The position numbers and the translations under genes were made by a program. From contig NZ_CAMLFY010000096.1 of NCBI RefSeq assembly GCF_946479415.1, forward strand, positions 1 to 17,834: a DNA stretch of 17,834 bases, written 5' to 3'. The stretch's first letter is position 1. Every line of letters starts with the position of its first letter. The stretch comes from an uncultured Shinella sp. Lineage in GTDB: Bacteria; Pseudomonadota; Alphaproteobacteria; Rhizobiales; Rhizobiaceae. The notes beneath the pieces were generated by a model that worked only from the letters and a program-made list of their open reading frames with translations, did not search any database and had not been told where the DNA came from. Shown here one piece after another: positions 13,435-17,834 of this stretch.

Positions 13435-14343
13435 ATGGCATTCACCTTCCGGCAATTGCAATATTTCGTCGCCGTCGCGGAACAGGGATCCGTGACCCGC
13501 GCCGCGCAGAACCTCTCGATCTCGCAGTCCTCGATCACCGAGGCGATCAAGGAGCTCGAATCGGATCTCGGCGTCGAGCTTTTCGAGCGCCATCCGCGCG
13601 GGCTCACGACCACGCATAACGGCCACCAGTTCCTGCGCCACGCGACGAAAATCCTCGCCAATGTCTCGGATGCGCGCTCCTCCTTCTCCGACAGCCGCAC
13701 GCCGGAAAAGGGTCAGCTCAATCTCGGCGTCACCTCGCTCGTCGCCGGTTACGTGCTGTCGGACCTCTTGTCGCGCTATCGACGCGCCTTTCCCGGCATC
13801 GATGTCAGCGCGATCGAGGACAACGGCTCCTATCTCGAACACCTCCTGGTCGGTGGCGAACTCGACGTCGCCGTCATGGTCATATCGAACCTGCGCGACC
13901 GCATGGCGTTGCAGGCGGAGATCATCGAAACCTCACCCTACCGGCTCTGGCTGCCGATCGGCCATCCGCTCGTCTCGGCCGATATCATCTCCGTCAGCGA
14001 TATCGCCAAGGAGCCGCTGATCATGCTGACGGTCGATGAAATCGAGGAAAACACCGGAAAGCTGCTCTCGGCGCTGGGCGCCCGCCCGCATGTCGCCTTC
14101 CGCACCCGTTCCGTGGAAGCCGTGCGCAGTCTCGTGGCGACGGGCGCCGGCATCGCGCTCTTGCCTGATCTGGTCTACCGCCCCTGGTCGCTGGAAGGCG
14201 ACCGGATCGAAAGCCGCGACGTCTCCGGCGCGCTGCCCGTCGTGCAGATCGGTATGGTGTGGCGCAAAGGGTCGAGCCTGCCACAGGCGGCGCGGGATTT
14301 CGTGGGGCTGGCGGAAGCACTGCGCGGCGGACGCGGACGGTAG
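13435..14343 (+). CDS. LysR-family transcriptional regulator
   Basis: A 302-residue LysR-type regulator of normal length. The N-terminal winged helix-turn-helix is at about 5-62: FRQLQYFVAVAEQGSVTRAA (5-24) then ISQSSITEAIKELESDLG (29-46) and LFERHPRGLTTTHNG (49-63). The substrate-binding domain starts near LNLGVTSLVAGYVLSDLL (about 95-112) and includes GGELDVAVM and VEAVRSLVATGAGIALLPD, standard for the family. The gene lies divergent from the esterase operon and just upstream of ydcS on the same strand. By the usual LysR arrangement either neighbour may be its target; the dyad upstream of ydcS favours the transporter. E. coli ydcSTUV is instead linked to a MocR-type regulator gene, ydcR. 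The effector cannot be predicted. Confidence 0.93.
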   Translation: MAFTFRQLQYFVAVAEQGSVTRAAQNLSISQSSITEAIKELESDLGVELFERHPRGLTTTHNGHQFLRHATKILANVSDARSSFSDSRTPEKGQLNLGVTSLVAGYVLSDLLSRYRRAFPGIDVSAIEDNGSYLEHLLVGGELDVAVMVISNLRDRMALQAEIIETSPYRLWLPIGHPLVSADIISVSDIAKEPLIMLTVDEIEENTGKLLSALGARPHVAFRTRSVEAVRSLVATGAGIALLPDLVYRPWSLEGDRIESRDVSGALPVVQIGMVWRKGSSLPQAARDFVGLAEALRGGRGR

Positions 14344-14505
14344 CGATTTCTCCCTGCAAATGTGCAGCTATCGGAGAAAAACATAGTGCATTCGGAATTT
14401 CCGATAGCGGAATTCTGATTAATGAATTTGCGAAAGCGGCAAAATCACGGCACCTTTTCATACGGGAACAATACCGCTCAAAAGCGGCCAAACCGGGAGA
14501 CTGTC
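14344..14505 (+). promoter_or_regulatory. ydcS leader and operator region with a dyad T-N11-A LysR box
   Basis: TCGGAA-T-TTCCGA (14392-14404) is a perfect dyad of the T-N11-A form typical of LysR-type operators. It sits about 100 bases before the ydcS start. The half-site also recurs as TATCGGA (14369-14375) and GCGGAATT (14407-14414). A 9-bp inverted repeat, GCTATCGGA (14367-14375) and TCCGATAGC (14400-14408), overlaps it, and CTGCA-AATG-TGCAG (14354-14367) lies just before. A small hairpin CCGCT-CAAA-AGCGG (14474-14487) precedes the ribosome-binding site CGGGAGA. Assignment to the neighbouring LysR protein is inference. Confidence 0.55.
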
Positions 14506-15666
14506 ATGAAGCGATTTCTGCATTCCTGCACCGCGCTTACCCTTTCGCTCGCCTTCACCACAGCCGCCATCGCACAAGAGCCCTTGAAGGAATTGGGCGC
14601 CGGCGAAGGCGAAGTGTCCATCGTCGCCTGGGCCGGCTATATCGAGCGCGGCGAGACGGACAAGAATTACGACTGGGTCACCGAATTCGAGAAAAAGACG
14701 AGCTGCAAGGTCACCGTGAAGACCGCGGCGACATCGGACGAAATGGTCGCCCTGATGAACGAAGGTGGCTTCGACCTCGTCACCGCCTCGGGCGATGCGT
14801 CGTTGCGTCTCGTTGCCGGCAAGCGCGTCCAGCCGATCAACACCGACCTCATCCCGAGCTGGAAGACCGTCGACGAGCGCCTGCAAAGCGCGCCGTGGCA
14901 TACGGTCAACGGCGTTCACTACGGCACGCCCTATCTCTGGGGGCCGAACGTGCTGATGTACAACACCGAAGCCTTCAAGGGCGAAGCGCCGAAGAGCTGG
15001 AAGGTCGTCTTCGAGGAGATGACGCTGCCGGACGGCAAATCCAACAAGGGCCGCGTGCAGGCCTATGACGGCCCGATCCACATTGCCGACGCCGCCCATT
15101 ACCTGATGGCGCACAAGCCGGAACTCGGCATCAAGAACCCCTACGAGCTCAACGAAGACCAGTACAAGGCCGCGCTCGATCTGCTTCGCGTCCAGCGCAC
15201 ACTGGTCGGCCGCTACTGGCACGATGCCATGATCCAGATCGACGACTTCAAGAATGAAGGCGTCGTCGCCTCCGGCTCCTGGCCGTTCCAGGTCAACCTG
15301 ATGCAGGCCGAAAAGCAGCCGATCGCCTCGACCTTCCCGGAAGAAGGTGTCACCGGCTGGTCGGACACGACCATGCTGCATGCCGAAAGCCAGCATCCGA
15401 ACTGCGCCTATATGTGGATGGAACATTCGCTGTCCGCCAAGGTGCAGGGTGACGCGGCCGCCTGGTTCGGCGCCGTTCCCTCGGTTCCGGCCGCCTGCAA
15501 GGGCAATGCGCTGCTGACAGACGGTGGCTGCGCAACGAACGGCTTCGACAATTTCGACAAGATCGCCTTCTGGCGCACGCCGGTTTCGAAATGCGAGAGC
15601 CAGGGCGAATGCGTGCCCTACCATCGCTGGGTCTCCGACTATATCGGCGTGATCGGCGGGCGCTGA
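14506..15666 (+). CDS. ydcS: YdcS-like polyamine-type ABC transporter substrate-binding protein
   Basis: A 386-residue periplasmic binding protein of the PotD/PotF class. Signal peptide MKRFLHSCTA plus a hydrophobic core ends at a likely cleavage after AIA (21-23). The mature sequence tracks E. coli YdcS very closely from memory: GYIERGETDKNYDWVTEFEK, KTAATSDEM, DLVTASGDASLRL, GKRVQPINTDLIP, NKGRVQAYDGPI and the C-terminal DYIGVIGGR. The role is capture of a polyamine or related cation such as putrescine for import by YdcT and YdcU; the true ligand is not established by the sequence. Four Cys residues near the C-terminus recall the E. coli protein. The start at 14506 has GGGAGA upstream and places the signal peptide at the N-terminus; an in-frame ATG at 14422 would add 28 residues and is rejected. 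A repeat element separates it from ydcT. Confidence 0.92.
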   Translation: MKRFLHSCTALTLSLAFTTAAIAQEPLKELGAGEGEVSIVAWAGYIERGETDKNYDWVTEFEKKTSCKVTVKTAATSDEMVALMNEGGFDLVTASGDASLRLVAGKRVQPINTDLIPSWKTVDERLQSAPWHTVNGVHYGTPYLWGPNVLMYNTEAFKGEAPKSWKVVFEEMTLPDGKSNKGRVQAYDGPIHIADAAHYLMAHKPELGIKNPYELNEDQYKAALDLLRVQRTLVGRYWHDAMIQIDDFKNEGVVASGSWPFQVNLMQAEKQPIASTFPEEGVTGWSDTTMLHAESQHPNCAYMWMEHSLSAKVQGDAAAWFGAVPSVPAACKGNALLTDGGCATNGFDNFDKIAFWRTPVSKCESQGECVPYHRWVSDYIGVIGGR

Positions 15667-15708
15667 AGCTCTGCCAATCCGGTAATATCGGCGCGGCAAA
15701 CACCCACC

Positions 15709-15843
15709 AATCTCCCCCCTTGTGGGGGAGATGTCACCGAAGGTGACAGAGGGGGGTGGCCGCGAAGCGGCACCATCTACCGAAGCGGGTGGGCTCACCC
15801 CCCTCTGCCCTGCCGGGCATCTCCCCCACAAGGGGGGAGATCG
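15709..15843. repeat. Palindromic intergenic mosaic element C, between ydcS and ydcT
   Basis: A perfect 23-bp inverted repeat, 15710-15732 and 15819-15841, uses the same sequence as element B but with the arms in the opposite order and an 86-base interior. The interior has its own dyads, GTCACC-GAA-GGTGAC (15733-15747) and GCCGC-GAA-GCGGC (15760-15772). The last 45 bases (15799-15843) are identical to 1849-1893. Shared arms with different interiors are what a mosaic repeat family would show. It lies inside a transporter operon. Confidence 0.88.
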
Positions 15844-15890
15844 TATCGGTGTGCCGTTTCATGCCTCAGCTACCGCTCATGAAAATTCTC

Positions 15891-15913
15891 GCGATGGGCG
15901 CTTTGCCCATCGC
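15891..15913 (+). promoter_or_regulatory. Stem-loop in the ydcT leader
   Basis: GCGATGGGC (15891-15899) pairs perfectly with GCCCATCGC (15905-15913) around the loop GCTTT. It ends 12 bases before the GGGAG ribosome-binding site of ydcT. There is no T-run. It could influence transcript stability or read-through between ydcS and ydcT; no direct evidence of function. Confidence 0.5.
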
Positions 15914-15935
15914 CTCAAAACCACCGGGAGCCCCC

Positions 15936-16931
15936 ATGACCGCCGTCCTGTTCCAGCAAGTATCCCGCCATTTCGGCGCCGTGCGCGCCGTCGATAGCGT
16001 GGATCTCGCCATCGCCGAGGGCGAGTTCTTCGCGATGCTCGGTCCATCAGGTTCCGGCAAGACAACCTGCCTGCGCCTGATGGCCGGCTTTGAGCAGCCG
16101 ACCTCGGGCCATATCGAAATCTTCGGCGAGACGGCGGAGGGCGTGCCGCCCTATCGGCGCAACGTCAACACGGTGTTCCAGGATTACGCCCTCTTCCCGC
16201 ATCTCTCGATCCTCGAGAATGTCGCCTATGGCCTGATGGTCAAGGGCGTCGGCAAGGCGGAACGGCTGAAGGCGGCCGAGGAAGCACTCGCCATGGTGAA
16301 GCTGCCCGGCTACGGCACCCGCCGCCCCGGCCAGCTCTCCGGCGGCCAGCGCCAGCGCGTGGCGCTCGCCCGCGCCCTCGTCAACCGCCCCCGTGTGCTC
16401 CTCCTCGACGAACCGCTCGGCGCGCTTGATCTCAAGCTGCGCGAGCAGATGCAGGAAGAGCTGAAGTCCCTGCAAAAATCGCTTGGCATCACCTTCGTCT
16501 TCGTCACGCATGATCAGGGCGAGGCCCTGTCGATGGCGGACCGCATCGCGGTGTTCAGCGATGGCAAGATCCAGCAGCTCGGCACGCCGGAAGAGGTCTA
16601 CAAGCGACCACAGACGCGTTTCGTCGCCGATTTCGTCGGCTCCTCCAATGTGCTTCCGCCGGAATTCGTGGAAAATCTCGGTTTCGGCAAACACTATGCC
16701 AGCCTGCGCCCCGAGGCGATTGGCCTTGGCGACGGCCCCGGCCGCAAACAATTCTCCGGCCGCGTGACCGCCGCAAGCTTCCTCGGCGCTGCCAACCGCG
16801 TAACGGTCGAGGCGAACGGCGCACGTGTCGCGGCCATGCTGCCGGCATCCGTCGCCGTTCCCGCGCAGGGCGACATGATCACCCTCTCCTTCCTGCCGCA
16901 GGACCTGCACACGATGGACGGCGCCCAATGA
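15936..16931 (+). CDS. ydcT: YdcT/PotA-like polyamine ABC transporter ATPase
   Basis: A 331-residue ATPase for the polyamine-type importer. Walker A GPSGSGKT (36-43), Q-loop Gln82 (FQDYALFPH), signature LSGGQRQR (134-141), Walker B VLLLDEP (154-160), D-loop LGALD (161-165) and switch His192 (VTHDQ) are all intact. The C-terminal part (about 240-331) is the TOBE-type regulatory domain with SLRPEAIGLG (256-265). Length matches E. coli YdcT (about 337). The start at 15936 has GGGAG five bases upstream and yields the standard family N-terminus; in-frame ATGs at 15756 and near 15880 would read from the repeat or through a hairpin and are unlikely. The stop overlaps ydcU by 4 bases (ATGA). Confidence 0.93.
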   Translation: MTAVLFQQVSRHFGAVRAVDSVDLAIAEGEFFAMLGPSGSGKTTCLRLMAGFEQPTSGHIEIFGETAEGVPPYRRNVNTVFQDYALFPHLSILENVAYGLMVKGVGKAERLKAAEEALAMVKLPGYGTRRPGQLSGGQRQRVALARALVNRPRVLLLDEPLGALDLKLREQMQEELKSLQKSLGITFVFVTHDQGEALSMADRIAVFSDGKIQQLGTPEEVYKRPQTRFVADFVGSSNVLPPEFVENLGFGKHYASLRPEAIGLGDGPGRKQFSGRVTAASFLGAANRVTVEANGARVAAMLPASVAVPAQGDMITLSFLPQDLHTMDGAQ

Positions 16932-17834
16932 GCACCGTCACCGACACCTCGATCCTCGCTGGCCGGCAAGGCCCTTCCGGGCGGCTCTCCGATTTCTTCT
17001 GGCGCAACCCGAAGATCCTTTTGCTGCTGATGCTGACGCCGCCACTGCTCTGGCTCGGCGTCATCTATCTCGGCTCGCTTTTCGCCCTGTTGTTGCAGAG
17101 CTTCTTCTCGATCGACGATTTTTCCGGACTGATCAATTACGAGTTCACGCTCGCCACCTACAAGCAGCTGCTGATCCCGTCGAATTTCGACATCATCCTG
17201 CGCACCGTCGTCATGGCCGCGCTGGTGACGCTCGCCTCCGCCATCATCGCCTTTCCCATCGCCTATTACGCGGCGCGCTACGCCAAGGGGAAATGGAAGG
17301 TCATCTTCTATCTCGGCGTCATGTTGCCGCTGTGGTCGAGCTACCTCGTCAAGATTTATGCCTGGAAGCTCATCCTCGCCAAGGAAGGCATTCTCACCTG
17401 GTTCTTCGCCAAGCTGCACCTCCTGTGGCTGCTCGATGCCTGGCTCGCCCTTCCGGTCGTCGGCGGCTCCTCGCTGTCGATCAGCTATACCGGCACCTTC
17501 ATCGTCTTCATCTATGTCTGGATGCCCTTCATGATCCTGCCGATCCAAGCCTCGCTGGAGCGCGTGCCGGGCAACCTGATCGAGGCTTCCGCTGACCTCG
17601 GCGGCAACCCGGCACAGACCTTCCGCTTCGTGCTCTTCCCGCTGGCGCTGCCCGGCATTATCGCCGGCTCGATCTTCACCTTCTCGCTGACATTAGGCGA
17701 TTACATCATTCCGCAGATCATCGGTTCGTCGCGGCTGTTCATAGGCCAGGCGGTTTATGCCCAGCAGGGCACGGCCGGCAACATCCCGCTCGCCGCAGCC
17801 TTCTCCGTCGTGCCGATCGTCATCATGGGCCTCT
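16928..17834 (+). CDS. ydcU: YdcU/PotB-like polyamine ABC transporter permease, 3' end cut off by the window
   Basis: The open frame runs from ATG 16928 to the window edge without a stop, 302 codons. The N-terminus MSTVTDTSIL leads into FFWRNPKILLLLMLTPPLLW, the first membrane segment. Further membrane stretches follow, with IILRTVVMAALVTLASAIIA and VMLPLWSSYLVKIYAWKLIL as in E. coli YdcU. The EAA loop IEASADLGGNPAQTFRFVLF is followed by PLALPGIIAGSIFTFSLTLG and GDYIIPQIIG. From the E. coli length (about 313) only about 10-15 residues should be missing. It is coupled to ydcT by ATGA overlap. A second permease (ydcV) would be expected immediately downstream, outside the window. Confidence 0.92.
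   Translation, partial: MSTVTDTSILAGRQGPSGRLSDFFWRNPKILLLLMLTPPLLWLGVIYLGSLFALLLQSFFSIDDFSGLINYEFTLATYKQLLIPSNFDIILRTVVMAALVTLASAIIAFPIAYYAARYAKGKWKVIFYLGVMLPLWSSYLVKIYAWKLILAKEGILTWFFAKLHLLWLLDAWLALPVVGGSSLSISYTGTFIVFIYVWMPFMILPIQASLERVPGNLIEASADLGGNPAQTFRFVLFPLALPGIIAGSIFTFSLTLGDYIIPQIIGSSRLFIGQAVYAQQGTAGNIPLAAAFSVVPIVIMGL

Noticed and set aside
14259..15068. Plus-strand open frame of 269 codons overlapping the LysR end and the ydcS start in another frame
   Set aside because: It is an out-of-frame reading through the regulatory gap and ydcS, with Arg-rich composition and no domain.

Overview
The window is GC-rich alphaproteobacterial DNA, most likely from the Rhizobiaceae (Ensifer/Sinorhizobium, Rhizobium, Agrobacterium, Shinella and relatives). 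This rests on gene content (a carnitine dehydrogenase-thioesterase fusion, Tat-exported family 5 binding protein, many ABC operons), on ATGA-type gene overlaps, and on several GC-rich palindromic intergenic elements that resemble rhizobial intergenic mosaic repeats. No rRNA, tRNA, CRISPR array, transposase or origin was seen. No gene-free stretch exceeds 300 bases; the longest gaps are 6020-6295 and 15667-15935.

Region 1 (1-6019, + strand) is a catabolic cluster for carnitine-type quaternary amines. It holds the 3' end of a BKACE/DUF849 enzyme, an L-carnitine dehydrogenase fused to a hotdog thioesterase, an acyl-CoA dehydrogenase, an NDP-forming acyl-CoA synthetase and a CaiD-like hydratase. 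Together they can be read as gamma-butyrobetaine or crotonobetaine -> CoA ester -> (dehydrogenation) -> hydration to L-carnitinyl-CoA -> L-carnitine -> 3-dehydrocarnitine -> betainyl-CoA + acetoacetate -> glycine betaine. Palindromic repeats fill the first two intergenic gaps.

Region 2 (6296-11442, + strand) is a complete peptide-type (Dpp/Opp-like) ABC importer: Tat-exported family 5 binding protein, two permeases and one polypeptide with both ATPase domains. All four genes overlap. Its position suggests that it feeds the region 1 pathway, which is inference. A rho-independent terminator and a 30-bp perfect inverted repeat close it.

Region 3 (11637-13311, - strand) is a tightly coupled three-gene operon: an HSL-type esterase, an ACT-domain protein and a small exported PAAR-like protein. 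It is convergent with region 2 and divergent from the LysR gene.

Region 4 (13435-17834, + strand) is a LysR-family regulator followed by ydcS, ydcT and ydcU, a polyamine-type ABC importer very similar to E. coli YdcSTU. ydcU runs off the window. A dyad-symmetric T-N11-A box lies between the LysR gene and ydcS. In both ABC operons, strong stem-loops sit just behind the binding-protein gene, which suggests post-transcriptional tuning of binding protein over membrane components.
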